Assembly: GCF_030864005.1 (NCBI RefSeq)
Contig: NZ_CP132976.1
Location: 3,658,001 to 3,722,000 of the forward strand
Direction: 5' to 3'
DNA length: 64,000 nucleotides
Source of the DNA: Achromobacter seleniivolatilans
Lineage (GTDB): Bacteria; Pseudomonadota; Gammaproteobacteria; Burkholderiales; Burkholderiaceae_B
In this document: in pieces, positions 50,781-59,193 of the stretch
Numbering within the stretch: the first letter of the stretch is position 1
Layout: each line of letters opens with the position of its first letter
Notes under the pieces: model-generated
Database searches by the model: none
Seen by the model: only the letters and a program-made list of their open reading frames with translations
Told to the model about the DNA's origin: nothing
Translations under genes and position numbers: made by a program

Positions 50781-53537
50781 ATGCGCCTGTCCCTGTCGAA
50801 GCTGCCACGCCCCCTGGGTGTGCTGCTGTTTTCCTCCTTCCTGGCCTTCCAGGCCGGCGCCGCCAGTCTGCCGGCCGGCGTTTCGGAGGCCGCCTCGATT
50901 GAAGGCATCACCGAATACCGCTTGGCCAATGGCCTGAGAGTGCTGCTGGTTCCCGATGAATCCAAGCCCTCGACCACGGTCAACATGACCTACCTGGTCG
51001 GCTCACGCAACGAAAACTACGGCCAGACCGGTATGGCTCACCTGCTTGAGCACATGCTGTTCAAGGGTACGTCCACCACCCGCAACGCCATGGGCGAGTT
51101 CTCGCGCCGCGGCCTGCAAGCCAACGGTTCAACGTCCAGCGACCGCACAAATTATTTCGCCAGTTTCGCCGCCAACCCGGACACCCTCAAGTGGTATCTG
51201 GGCTGGCAGGCCGATGCCATGGTCAATTCCCTGATCGCCAAGGAAGACCTGGATTCGGAAATGACGGTGGTGCGCAACGAGATGGAAAGCGGTGAAAACA
51301 GCCCTTCCCGGATCTTGATGCAGAAGATGCAGGCAGCTGCGTATCAGTGGCACAGCTACGGCAAGAACACCATCGGCGCGCGGGCCGACGTGGAAAACGT
51401 CGATATTGCCCAGTTGCGCGCCTTCTATCACGAGTACTACCAGCCGGATAACGCCGTGCTGATCGTGGCTGGCAAATTCGACCCGCAAGCAACGCTCGCC
51501 GACATCGAAGCCACGCTGGGCAAATTGCCCAAGCCGGACCGCAAGCTGCCACCCGAATACACCGTGGAACCCACGCAAGACGGCGAGCGCTCGGTGACCT
51601 TGCGCCGCACCGGCGGCACGCCGCTGGTCGCTGCCATGTATCACATCCCTGCCGCTGGCAGCGCGGATTTCGTGCCGCTGGACCTGGCGACGGTCATTCT
51701 GTCCGACACGCCGTCAGGCCGTCTGTACCATGCGCTGGTTCCCACCAAGCTGGCCTCGGGCGTCTTCGGTTTCACGATGGAAAACCTGGACCCAGGTCTG
51801 GCGATGTTCGGCGCGCAACTGACGCCCGGCAAGAGCCTGGACACGGCCATGACGACGCTGACCAGCACGCTGGAATCCCTGAAGAAAAAACCCTTCACCC
51901 AGCAGGAACTGGATCGGGCGCGCAGCAAGTGGCTGACCTCATGGGAGCAGACTTATAGCGATCCCGAACAAGTCGGCGTGGCGCTGTCCGAGGCCATCGC
52001 CGCTGGCGACTGGCGCCTGTTCTTCTTGCAGCGCGACCGCGCCCGCAAGGCCTCGCTCACTGAGGTCCAACAAGCCGCAACGACCTATCTGGTTCAAAGC
52101 AATCGCATTGAAGGCCGTTATATCCCCACGGAAAAACCGCTGCGCGCGCCGCAAACGCAGCGCGTAGACCTGACTGCCGTCTTCAAGGACTACAAGGGTG
52201 ACCCGGACTTCAAGGCCGCATCGGCCTTTGACCCCACGCCCGAAAACATCGACAAGCTGACGCAACGCAAGAAACTGGACCTGCCTAACGGCCCGGTTCA
52301 ACTGGCATTGCTGCCCAAGGCTACGCGCGGCAATCGCGTGCAAGCTCAAATGTTGATCCAATTCGGCAACGAAAAGGATCTGCTTGGCCAACGCGTGAAT
52401 TCCAGCGCCGTGGCAGATCTGCTAACCCGCGGCACGGCCAAGCTGTCGCGCCAGGACATCCAGGACCGCCTGGACAAGTTGCAGGCAGAACTGGGGTTCA
52501 GTGGCGGTGGCACCACGCTGAAAATCGCCATGTCGACCAAAGGCGAGAATCTGCCCGAGCTGACCGCGCTGGCGCTGGACATTGTGCGCAACGCCAACTT
52601 CCCGAAGGACCAGCTCGAGGAATATCAGCGTCAGCTTGAAACGTCGATCCAGAACGCCATGACCGAACCCTCGGCCCTGGCCGGACGCGCGCTGGCCCGT
52701 CAGGACAATCCGTGGCCTGCCGATGACCTGCGTTATGTGCCCACATTCGAGGAATCCCTGGCCAACGTTCGCGCTCTGAACCGTGATGCCCTGGCCAAGT
52801 TCCATGCCAAGTTCTACGGCACGGGCAAGATCGAATACTCGGCAGTCGGCGACTTTGAACCGGAAGCCGTGGAAAAAGCCATCAAGGCGGGTCTTGCCGG
52901 CTGGAAAAAGGCTCCTGCCTATACCCGCGTCGCCAATCCGTACCGCGACATTCCCGCCAAGCAATTCGACATCGACACACCCGACAAGGCGAACGCGTTC
53001 TATCTGTCCCGCATGCCCCTGAAGCTGCAGGACACGGATGCCGACTACGCCGCGCTGTATCTGGGCAACTACCTGTTCGGCGCATCGGAAACGTCGCGCC
53101 TGTGGAACCGCGTACGTGAAACGGAGGGGCTGTCCTATACCGTTCGCAGCTCCTTGTCGGTCTCGTCGTTTGAACCCAGCGCCAGCTGGACCATGTACGC
53201 CATCTACGCCCCGCAAAACCGCGAGCGCCTGGAAAAGGCCATGAACGAAGAACTGGCCCGCGTGCTGAAAGACGGCTTCACGGACAAGGAAATCTCAGAC
53301 GGCATCAACGCCCTGCTGAACTTCCGCAACCTGGCCCGCGCACAGGACGACATCCTGGCCAGCACCTGGCTGGACTATCTGCAACGCGGCCGCACCTTTG
53401 AATGGTCAGCCGAGATGGACAAAAAGATCTCGGCGCTGACCCCTGATGCGGTGAATGCAGCTCTGCGCAAATACCTGCGTGCGGACGGATTCAGCACGGC
53501 AGTTGCCGGCGACTTCAAAAAGAAAACAGCACCCTGA
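50781..53537 (+). CDS. M16 family zinc metallopeptidase (pitrilysin type, two domains)
   Basis: 918 residues from the ATG at 50781 (AAAGGA upstream; the ATG at 50760 lacks a ribosome site). Signal peptide of about 28 residues (LGVLLFSSFLAFQAGAA). The first half carries the inverted zinc motif HLLEH and a downstream acidic ligand in VVRNEMESGENSP. The second half (after about 470) is a homologous M16 domain without the motif, as usual. A periplasmic peptidase that degrades peptides in a closed chamber. Terminator at 53557. Confidence 0.95.
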   Translation: MRLSLSKLPRPLGVLLFSSFLAFQAGAASLPAGVSEAASIEGITEYRLANGLRVLLVPDESKPSTTVNMTYLVGSRNENYGQTGMAHLLEHMLFKGTSTTRNAMGEFSRRGLQANGSTSSDRTNYFASFAANPDTLKWYLGWQADAMVNSLIAKEDLDSEMTVVRNEMESGENSPSRILMQKMQAAAYQWHSYGKNTIGARADVENVDIAQLRAFYHEYYQPDNAVLIVAGKFDPQATLADIEATLGKLPKPDRKLPPEYTVEPTQDGERSVTLRRTGGTPLVAAMYHIPAAGSADFVPLDLATVILSDTPSGRLYHALVPTKLASGVFGFTMENLDPGLAMFGAQLTPGKSLDTAMTTLTSTLESLKKKPFTQQELDRARSKWLTSWEQTYSDPEQVGVALSEAIAAGDWRLFFLQRDRARKASLTEVQQAATTYLVQSNRIEGRYIPTEKPLRAPQTQRVDLTAVFKDYKGDPDFKAASAFDPTPENIDKLTQRKKLDLPNGPVQLALLPKATRGNRVQAQMLIQFGNEKDLLGQRVNSSAVADLLTRGTAKLSRQDIQDRLDKLQAELGFSGGGTTLKIAMSTKGENLPELTALALDIVRNANFPKDQLEEYQRQLETSIQNAMTEPSALAGRALARQDNPWPADDLRYVPTFEESLANVRALNRDALAKFHAKFYGTGKIEYSAVGDFEPEAVEKAIKAGLAGWKKAPAYTRVANPYRDIPAKQFDIDTPDKANAFYLSRMPLKLQDTDADYAALYLGNYLFGASETSRLWNRVRETEGLSYTVRSSLSVSSFEPSASWTMYAIYAPQNRERLEKAMNEELARVLKDGFTDKEISDGINALLNFRNLARAQDDILASTWLDYLQRGRTFEWSAEMDKKISALTPDAVNAALRKYLRADGFSTAVAGDFKKKTAP

Positions 53538-53556
53538 GTCTGCTGCAAGCATGACG

Positions 53557-53586
53557 AGCCCCCGCCACACGCGGGGGCTTTTTTTT
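53557..53586 (+). terminator. Terminator of the M16 peptidase gene
   Basis: AGCCCCCGC pairs with GCGGGGGCT around CACAC, followed by eight T residues. Confidence 0.93.
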
Positions 53587-53825
53587 GCATCGTGAAATTC
53601 GGGCATGCGCACCCCCTCCTGCTAGCCGTCCATGACCATGCCAATAACGGGGAGATTTTCAACATATCCGCTCATTACTCGGTTATTTGGAAAAATGTTT
53701 TCAAGGAATAAGGGTTTATCCCAGGTGGGATGACGCGCACAATTCAGTCATCGGGAACAAACAACGAACCACGACGGAGGGCCGCCGGATTCGGTCCCAC
53801 GTAAAGACGAATTGGAGGTCTGACC
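53587..53825. other. Promoter region of the DUF4148-type gene
   Basis: 239 bp without a reading frame of note. It ends with TGGAGG eight bases before the next ATG. No clear -35/-10 pair was assigned. Confidence 0.4.
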
Positions 53826-54215
53826 ATGAAAACCCTTACCACTACCCTGCTTCTGTCCCTAGCCCTGGTTGGCTTTGGCGCGCAAGCCGCCGGTGTTGAA
53901 CAAGCCAAGAGCAGCGCCCAAGTCGCGACCGAGTTGCAACAAGCCAAGGCCAGCGGCCAATACACCTTCGGTGAACTGGACTATCCGCCCGCCCTGCCCC
54001 AAGCCGCCAGCCTGAGCGCGCAGGAAGTGCAAGCGCAGCTGCAACAGGCCAAGATCAGCGGTCAATACACGTTTGGCGAACTGCAATATCCGCCCGTTGC
54101 CACCGCTGCCAGCAGCGTGAAGACACGCGCTGAAGTTCAGGCAGAGTTGGCGCAAGCCAAGGCCAGCGGCCAATACACGTTCGGCGAGCTTGAATACCCG
54201 CCGATCTCCCGGTGA
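53826..54215 (+). CDS. Exported DUF4148-type protein with three internal repeats
   Basis: 129 residues with a signal peptide (ending AQAA at about 22). The mature part is three near-copies of a 23-residue block, V-x-x-ELQQAKASGQYTFGELDYPP, at 33-55, 68-90 and 104-126, so the period is 35-36 residues. The QAK-x-SGQYTFGEL-x-YPP core is nearly invariant, also at the DNA level. Short exported proteins with this kind of unit are abundant in Burkholderiales (DUF4148); their function is unknown. Strong ribosome site GGAGG. Confidence 0.82.
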   Translation: MKTLTTTLLLSLALVGFGAQAAGVEQAKSSAQVATELQQAKASGQYTFGELDYPPALPQAASLSAQEVQAQLQQAKISGQYTFGELQYPPVATAASSVKTRAEVQAELAQAKASGQYTFGELEYPPISR

Positions 54216-54234
54216 GCTGCTTGCTGTAGCCCGG

Positions 54235-54273
54235 CCGGCCTCAGGCGGCATCATGGTTTGAGGCCGGTTTTTT
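54235..54273 (+). terminator. Terminator of the DUF4148-type gene
   Basis: CCGGCCTCA (54235-54243) pairs with TGAGGCCGG (54259-54267), 15-base loop, six T residues. Confidence 0.82.
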
Positions 54274-54289
54274 CCGGTACAGCGGCGGT

Positions 54290-54403
54290 TGCTGTTGAAG
54301 TTGAAGTTGAAGTTGCTGGTTGAGTTGCAATGGAAGTTGAAGTTGCCGTTGAAGTCGAAGTTGAAGTCGAAACTGAAGTCGATGTAGATGTAGATGTAAA
54401 TGC
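54290..54403. repeat. Imperfect GAAGTT/GATGTA hexamer repeat tract
   Basis: Runs of GTTGAA, GTCGAA and GATGTA units, broken by single changes. In one plus-strand frame they read as alternating Val-Glu/Val-Asp; on the minus strand as Ser-Thr or Leu-Gln. Low complexity and unlike its surroundings. Confidence 0.8.
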
Positions 54404-54427
54404 AGCACGTGTAGCAACAGCAGTACG

Positions 54428-54453
54428 GCCGCGGCGAAAGCCGCGGCTTTTTT
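54428..54453 (+). terminator. Second plus-strand terminator after the repeat tract
   Basis: GCCGCGGC, a GAAA tetraloop and GCCGCGGC, then six T residues: an ideal intrinsic terminator. Confidence 0.9.
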
Positions 54454-54533
54454 CATGATGCAACACCCAAATGTGGACGGCTCGCGAGGCTGGCCATGCC
54501 CGGCGAGTTGTCAGCGCACGCAAAGCGAAAAAG

Positions 54534-54574
54534 AAAAAAACCCCGCTACAGGCGACGCCTGTTTGCGGGGTTTT
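54534..54574 (-). terminator. Terminator of dnaJ
   Basis: CCCCGC pairs with GCGGGG, with an inner ACAGGC-GCCTGT stem. On the minus strand it is followed by seven T residues, 40 bp past the dnaJ stop. Confidence 0.92.
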
Positions 54575-54612
54575 GATTGAATGCCGCCGCGGACGAATCC
54601 GCGTCAGACGAT

Positions 54613-55749
54613 TCAGCTGAAGAATTCCTTCACGCGATCCGTCCACGACTTGCTCTGCGGCGAATGGCGATCACCACCGTCGTTAAGGGATGCCTCGAAC
54701 TGGCGCAGGATGTTCTTCTGGTCTTCGCTCAGGCGCACCGGCGTTTCGACCACTACGTGGCAATACAGATCGCCCGGATAGCTGCCGCGCACGCCGCGGA
54801 TGCCCTTGCCGCGCAAGCGGAAGGTCTTACCCGACTGGGTACCCTCGGGAATCGAGATCTCGGCCTTGCCGCCCAGCGTAGGCACCTGCAATTCGCCGCC
54901 CAATGCCGCCGAGGTGAACGGAATGGTCAGCTCGCAGTGCAAGTCATCGCCATCACGCTGGAAGATCTTGTGCTGCTTGATGTGAATTTCCACATACAAG
55001 TCGCCCGGAGGACCACCGTTGATGCCTGGCTCGCCATTGCCGCTGGAGCGGATGCGCATGCCGTCATCAATGCCAGCCGGAATCTTGACCTGCAAGGTCT
55101 TGTTGCGGCGAATACGGCCCACGCCATCGCAAGACGGGCAAGGGTCAGTGATTTCCTTGCCGTTACCGTGGCAGGTCGGGCAGGTTTGCTGCACGCTGAA
55201 GAAACCTTGCTGCATGCGCACGGCGCCCGAACCGCCGCAGGTGCGGCAGGTCTTGGGCGATGTGCCCGCCTTGGCGCCAGAGCCGTGGCAGGTGTCGCAG
55301 TGTTCCCAGCTGGGTACGCGAATCTCGGTATCAAAACCGGCCGCGGCCTGCTCAAGCGTGATTTCCAGCGCGTACTTCAGGTCAGCGCCGCGATAGACCT
55401 GCGGGCCGCCGCCACGACGGCCGCCGCCACCGCCTGCGCCACCAAATATCTCGCCAAAGATATCCCCAAAAGCGTCGGCAAAACCGCCGCCCATACCCGC
55501 TCCGCCCATGCCGGCGGAGTTGGGATCAACACCCGCATGGCCATAGCGGTCATAGGCGGCGCGCTTCTGTTCGTCACCCAGGACCTCGTAGGCTTCCTTG
55601 GCTTCCTTGAACTTCTCTTCGGCTTCTTTGCTGTCCGGATTGCGATCCGGGTGGTACTTCATGGCCAGCTTTCGATAGGCCTTCTTGAGTTCGTCGTCCG
55701 CGGCGTTTTTCGCTACGCCCAGGACTTCGTAATAGTCGCGTTTTGCCAT
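54613..55749 (-). CDS. dnaJ: Chaperone DnaJ
   Basis: 378 residues from the ATG at 55749 ([12 protein letters not shown]); five codons upstream are not needed. J domain with HPD in [10 protein letters not shown], a Gly-rich linker, four zinc-finger CxxCxGxG motifs ([32 protein letters not shown]) and the two C-terminal beta-domains. Co-chaperone that delivers substrates to DnaK and stimulates its ATPase. Follows dnaK by 109 bp, with a hairpin in between. Confidence 0.98.
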   Translation of the reverse strand: MAKRDYYEVLGVAKNAADDELKKAYRKLAMKYHPDRNPDSKEAEEKFKEAKEAYEVLGDEQKRAAYDRYGHAGVDPNSAGMGGAGMGGGFADAFGDIFGEIFGGAGGGGGRRGGGPQVYRGADLKYALEITLEQAAAGFDTEIRVPSWEHCDTCHGSGAKAGTSPKTCRTCGGSGAVRMQQGFFSVQQTCPTCHGNGKEITDPCPSCDGVGRIRRNKTLQVKIPAGIDDGMRIRSSGNGEPGINGGPPGDLYVEIHIKQHKIFQRDGDDLHCELTIPFTSAALGGELQVPTLGGKAEISIPEGTQSGKTFRLRGKGIRGVRGSYPGDLYCHVVVETPVRLSEDQKNILRQFEASLNDGGDRHSPQSKSWTDRVKEFFS

Positions 55750-55799
55750 GATCCGTGGGCTCAAAATCGAGCCGTCTTTTCAGTGCTACAGAATGAGTT

Positions 55800-55833
55800 C
55801 GCCCGGTAGGCGGATTTCTCCGGCTACCGGGCG
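55800..55833 (-). promoter_or_regulatory. Hairpin between dnaK and dnaJ
   Basis: CGCCCGGTAG (55800-55809) pairs perfectly with CTACCGGGCG (55824-55833) with a 14-base loop. No T run follows, so it is more likely a processing or partial attenuation signal that lowers dnaJ relative to dnaK than a full terminator. Confidence 0.55.
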
Positions 55834-55858
55834 GCAGAGGCTGGTCAGCGCCCGGCCA

Positions 55859-57784
55859 TTATTGGTCGCGCTTGACTTCCTTGAAGTCGGCGTCGACGAC
55901 GTTGTCGTCCACCGGCTTCGCGTTATCGGCCGCCTGTTGCTGGCCGGCGGCTTGTTGTGCCTGCATGTCGGCGTACATCTTTTCGCCCAGCTTTTGCGAA
56001 GCTGTCGACAAGACTTCCACCTTGGCGTCGATCGCGGCCTTGTCGCCGTCCTTCAACGTGTCTTCCAGGTCCTTGATGGCGGCTTCGATGCTGGTCTTTT
56101 CAGCAGCGTCGAGCTTGTCGCCATACTCGGTCAACGACTTGCGGGTGGCATGCACCAGCGCGTCGGCCTGGTTGCGCGCCAGAGCCAGCTCGGCAACGCG
56201 GTGATCTTCCTCGGCGTTAGCCTCGGCATCCTTGACCATGCGTTGGATCTCGTCTTCCGACAGACCCGAGTTGGCCTTGATGGTGATCTTGTTTTCCTTG
56301 CCGGTGCCCTTGTCCTTGGCGGACACGTGCAGAATGCCGTTGGCGTCGATGTCGAACGTGACTTCGATCTGCGGCATGCCACGCGGCGACGGCGGAATCC
56401 CCTCAAGGTTGAACTCGCCCAGCGCCTTGTTGCCTGCGGCAATTTCGCGCTCGCCCTGGAACACCTTGATCGTCACGGCCGGCTGATTGTCGTCAGCGGT
56501 CGAGAAGGTCTGCGAGAACCGGGTCGGGATCGTCGTGTTCTTCTGGATCATCTTCGTCATCACGCCGCCCAGGGTTTCAATACCCAGCGACAGAGGCGTC
56601 ACGTCCAGCAGCAGCACGTCCTTGCGGTCGCCCGACAGCACGGAACCTTGAATGGCTGCGCCAGCGGCGACGGCTTCATCCGGGTTCACGTCCTTACGCG
56701 GTTCCTTGCCAAAGAATTCCTTCACCTTTTCCTGAACCTTGGGCATGCGGGTCATACCGCCGACCAGGATCACGTCATCGATGTCGGAAACCTTAACGCC
56801 CGCGTCCTTGATGGCAACGCGGCAAGGTTCGATCGTGCGTTCGACCAGCTCTTCAACCAGCGCTTCCAGCTTGGCGCGCGTGATCTTCAGGTTCAAGTGC
56901 TTCGGACCCGAGGCATCCGCCGTGATGTACGGCAGGTTGATTTCGGTCTGCTGTGTCGAGGACAGTTCGATCTTGGCCTTTTCCGCGGCTTCCTTCAGGC
57001 GTTGCAGCGCCAGCACGTCCTTGGACAGATCAACGCCTTGTTCTTTCTTGAACTCGCCGATGATGTAGTCAATGATGCGCTGGTCGAAGTCTTCGCCGCC
57101 CAGGAAGGTGTCGCCGTTGGTCGACAACACTTCAAACTGCTTTTCACCGTCAACGTCGGCGATTTCAATAATGGACACGTCGAACGTGCCGCCGCCCAAG
57201 TCATAGACGGCGATCTTGCGGTCGCCCTTTTCGGTCTTGTCCAGCCCGAACGCCAGCGCAGCAGCAGTGGGTTCGTTGATGATGCGCTTGACTTCCAGAC
57301 CGGCGATGCGGCCGGCGTCCTTGGTTGCCTGACGCTGGCTGTCGTTGAAGTAGGCGGGCACGGTAATGACGGCCTCGGTCACTTCTTCGCCCAGATAGTC
57401 TTCGGCGGTTTTCTTCATCTTGCGCAGCACGTCAGCCGACACTTGAGGAGGCGCAATCTTCTTGCCGCGCACTTCGACCCAGGCATCGCCGTTGTCGGCG
57501 CGGGCGATGGTATAGGGCATCAGGTTGATGTCCTTTTGCACCGCTTTTTCTTCGAACTTACGGCCGATCAGGCGCTTCACCGCATACAGGGTGTTGCGCG
57601 GATTGGTCACGGCCTGACGCTTGGCGGGGGCGCCGACCAGGGTCTCGCCGTCATCCATGTAGGCGACGATCGAGGGGGTGGTGCGAGTGCCTTCCGCGTT
57701 TTCAATGATTTTGACCTGCCCGCCGTCCATGACAGCTACGCAGCTGTTGGTCGTGCCCAGGTCAATGCCAATAATCTTGCTCAT
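55859..57784 (-). CDS. dnaK: Chaperone DnaK (Hsp70)
   Basis: 641 residues. Opens [19 protein letters not shown]; phosphate motifs [12 protein letters not shown] and VGGMTRMP; linker and beta-sandwich substrate domain ([19 protein letters not shown]); C-terminal lid and acidic end [15 protein letters not shown]-driven folding chaperone working with GrpE and DnaJ. A sigma-32 promoter match lies 58-86 bp upstream of its start, beside the end of the thioredoxin-like gene. Confidence 0.99.
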   Translation of the reverse strand: MSKIIGIDLGTTNSCVAVMDGGQVKIIENAEGTRTTPSIVAYMDDGETLVGAPAKRQAVTNPRNTLYAVKRLIGRKFEEKAVQKDINLMPYTIARADNGDAWVEVRGKKIAPPQVSADVLRKMKKTAEDYLGEEVTEAVITVPAYFNDSQRQATKDAGRIAGLEVKRIINEPTAAALAFGLDKTEKGDRKIAVYDLGGGTFDVSIIEIADVDGEKQFEVLSTNGDTFLGGEDFDQRIIDYIIGEFKKEQGVDLSKDVLALQRLKEAAEKAKIELSSTQQTEINLPYITADASGPKHLNLKITRAKLEALVEELVERTIEPCRVAIKDAGVKVSDIDDVILVGGMTRMPKVQEKVKEFFGKEPRKDVNPDEAVAAGAAIQGSVLSGDRKDVLLLDVTPLSLGIETLGGVMTKMIQKNTTIPTRFSQTFSTADDNQPAVTIKVFQGEREIAAGNKALGEFNLEGIPPSPRGMPQIEVTFDIDANGILHVSAKDKGTGKENKITIKANSGLSEDEIQRMVKDAEANAEEDHRVAELALARNQADALVHATRKSLTEYGDKLDAAEKTSIEAAIKDLEDTLKDGDKAAIDAKVEVLSTASQKLGEKMYADMQAQQAAGQQQAADNAKPVDDNVVDADFKEVKRDQ

Positions 57785-57841
57785 GGTGGGTTACCTTGAA
57801 TTAAATCTATGAAAATAGAGAAAAACTTCTTGTCCCCACAT

Positions 57842-57870
57842 AACTGGGGCTACTCGCAGGGTTTTTCAAG
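57842..57870 (-). promoter_or_regulatory. Sigma-32 heat-shock promoter of dnaK
   Basis: On the minus strand CTTGAAA, 14 bases, then CCCCAGTT, close to the sigma-32 consensus (CTTGAAA N11-16 CCCCATNT). It overlaps the last codons of the thioredoxin-like gene and sits about 60 bp before the dnaK ATG. Confidence 0.85.
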
Positions 57871-58270
57871 ACGCCTGGCCGGAATTTTCCGCAGCCTGGT
57901 CCTGCAACCGCTGGATTGCCGCCGTAAATTGGGGCAATCCGGGCCAACCCGTTATACGTCCAAGCCGTTTTCCGGCTCGGTACAACACAAAAGTGGGGAC
58001 ACCGTGCAGCGAAAACCGGCGCCCCAGGGGCTCGTCCGCATAGACATCGGCCTGGAACCAAGTCAGGCCCAGACCCAGCAGCGCCTCTTGATGCAATAGC
58101 GCCGCCTGCTTGAAAAGATTGCAGTTATAGCAATCCTGGCCCCACAGAAACACACAGCGCAGATCCGATCCCGGCGCCTGGACCACGGCTGCATCAAATC
58201 CCCCGGTGTCGACATGTTGCATGCCGAACACCTGAAAGACCTGAGCCGGATCAAAACGGGGATCGGTCAT
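57866..58270 (-). CDS. Thioredoxin-fold protein with CYNC active site
   Basis: 134 residues from the ATG at 58270; the longer frame upstream runs antisense through grpE and is rejected. Thioredoxin fold with the redox motif C-Y-N-C in FLWGQDCYNCNLFK and the conserved cis-proline in HGVPTFVLYRAGKRLGRITG. The motif differs from the usual CGPC, so the redox potential and partners likely differ. No signal peptide, hence cytoplasmic. Located between grpE (16 bp upstream) and dnaK, so it is likely co-induced by heat. Confidence 0.85.
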   Translation of the reverse strand: MTDPRFDPAQVFQVFGMQHVDTGGFDAAVVQAPGSDLRCVFLWGQDCYNCNLFKQAALLHQEALLGLGLTWFQADVYADEPLGRRFSLHGVPTFVLYRAGKRLGRITGWPGLPQFTAAIQRLQDQAAENSGQAS

Positions 58271-58286
58271 GTCGCCAGGGTGCGAT

Positions 58287-58844
58287 TCAGCCCTGACCGG
58301 CAGACACCACCACCAGCGCCGGACGCAGCGTCCGGTCGGTAATGGCGTAGCCCTTTTGCAGCAGCTGAACCACGGTATTGGCGGGCTGCTCGTTGGGGAT
58401 GGACGAAATTGCTTGATGCAGGTGCGGGTCGAACTTGTCACCCTGCGCCGGCGCGATTTCCTTCAGCAAATTGCGCTCAAAGGCAGCGGTCAGTTGCTTG
58501 AGGGTTACTTCGACGCCTTCGCGCAGCGTTTGGACGGTCTGGTCAGGCTGGGCCAAAGCGGCTTCCAGGCTGTCCTTGACCGGCACCAGGCTTTCGGCGA
58601 ACGATTCAATGCCGAACTTGCGCGCTTTGGACACTTCTTCCTGGGCGCGGCGGCGCACGTTCTCGGCTTCGGCCTGAATACGCAGAAGCTGGTCGTGCTG
58701 CTCATTGACGGTAGCCTGGGCGGCGTCCAACTGGGCGCGCAACTCGTTCAGCTCGGCCTGTGCGGCGTCCTGCTCGGCGGGTGCCGCGTCGGCCTTATGG
58801 CCGGCTTCGGGCGTCTGATCTACAGGCTCGTGGGGTGCCGTCAT
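58287..58844 (-). CDS. grpE: Nucleotide exchange factor GrpE
   Basis: 185 residues from the ATG at 58844, preceded by GGAGGA; the longer frame upstream is rejected. N-terminal acidic/Ala-rich tail, long coiled coil (about 45-100, [26 protein letters not shown]), then the conserved wing [43 protein letters not shown]. Releases ADP from DnaK as a dimer. Confidence 0.97.
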   Translation of the reverse strand: MTAPHEPVDQTPEAGHKADAAPAEQDAAQAELNELRAQLDAAQATVNEQHDQLLRIQAEAENVRRRAQEEVSKARKFGIESFAESLVPVKDSLEAALAQPDQTVQTLREGVEVTLKQLTAAFERNLLKEIAPAQGDKFDPHLHQAISSIPNEQPANTVVQLLQKGYAITDRTLRPALVVVSAGQG

Positions 58845-58880
58845 GGGGAATCCTCCAAAAAGAATGGCTTTCGCAGACAT

Positions 58881-58908
58881 GAATGGGGGCCAATACCCCT
58901 ATTTCAAG
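58881..58908 (-). promoter_or_regulatory. Sigma-32 heat-shock promoter of grpE
   Basis: Minus strand CTTGAAA, 13 bases, CCCCATTC: nearly perfect sigma-32 consensus, ending 37 bp before the grpE ATG. Confidence 0.88.
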
Positions 58909-58956
58909 CCCGGGATAACGAATATTCCCTGACAGCGCCCCCGCGGGCCCGGCCGA

Positions 58957-59193
58957 TTACTTTTTATGGGGCTGCGCGGGCGCAACCGGATCACTGGCCG
59001 GAAAGCTCTCTTTCAAGGCGCGGTCCACGCGGGAATCGTCTTCGTCCGGCTCAGACCGGATGGCGATCGGGTCGCTGGCCGGGAAGGTTTCCGCCAGCGC
59101 CTCGTCCAAGTCATGCTCGACCTGGTCCTCATCAACCGGGGTGCTTACCGTCCCCTTTTTTGCTGTCTTGCCCGTCTTGGGATCATGGTGCAT
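58957..59193 (-). CDS. Small acidic protein with two FPASDP repeats
   Basis: 78 residues, AAGGAG seven bases before the ATG. Lys-rich start, then two copies of a 14-residue unit: EALAETFPASDPIA (31-44) and RALKESFPASDPVA (58-71), joined by an acidic linker. Single or double FPASDP units occur in many short uncharacterised proteobacterial proteins. Its start overlaps the end of hemH by 11 bp and it lies upstream of the heat-shock promoter of grpE. Function unknown. Confidence 0.8.
   Translation of the reverse strand: MHHDPKTGKTAKKGTVSTPVDEDQVEHDLDEALAETFPASDPIAIRSEPDEDDSRVDRALKESFPASDPVAPAQPHKK

Larger units (their letters stand above)
54216..54612. other. 397-bp region downstream of the DUF4148-type gene
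   Basis: No credible gene. It holds a terminator (54235-54273), a low-complexity hexamer-repeat tract (about 54290-54400), a second plus-strand terminator (54428-54453) and the dnaJ terminator (54534-54574). Confidence 0.6.

Noticed and set aside
54241..54456. Minus-strand frame starting MKKAAAFAAAVLLL and running through the hexamer repeats
   Set aside because: The apparent signal peptide is the reverse complement of a plus-strand terminator, there is no ribosome site, and the rest is repeat-derived Leu/Gln/His.
55748..57799. 683-codon open frame on the plus strand opposite dnaK
   Set aside because: Antisense to an unmistakable dnaK; the length results from strong codon bias of the chaperone gene, not from coding.
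58271..58441. 57-codon N-terminal extension of the CYNC thioredoxin-like gene
   Set aside because: It overlaps grpE on the same strand in another frame and has no ribosome site; the ATG at 58270 fits the fold.
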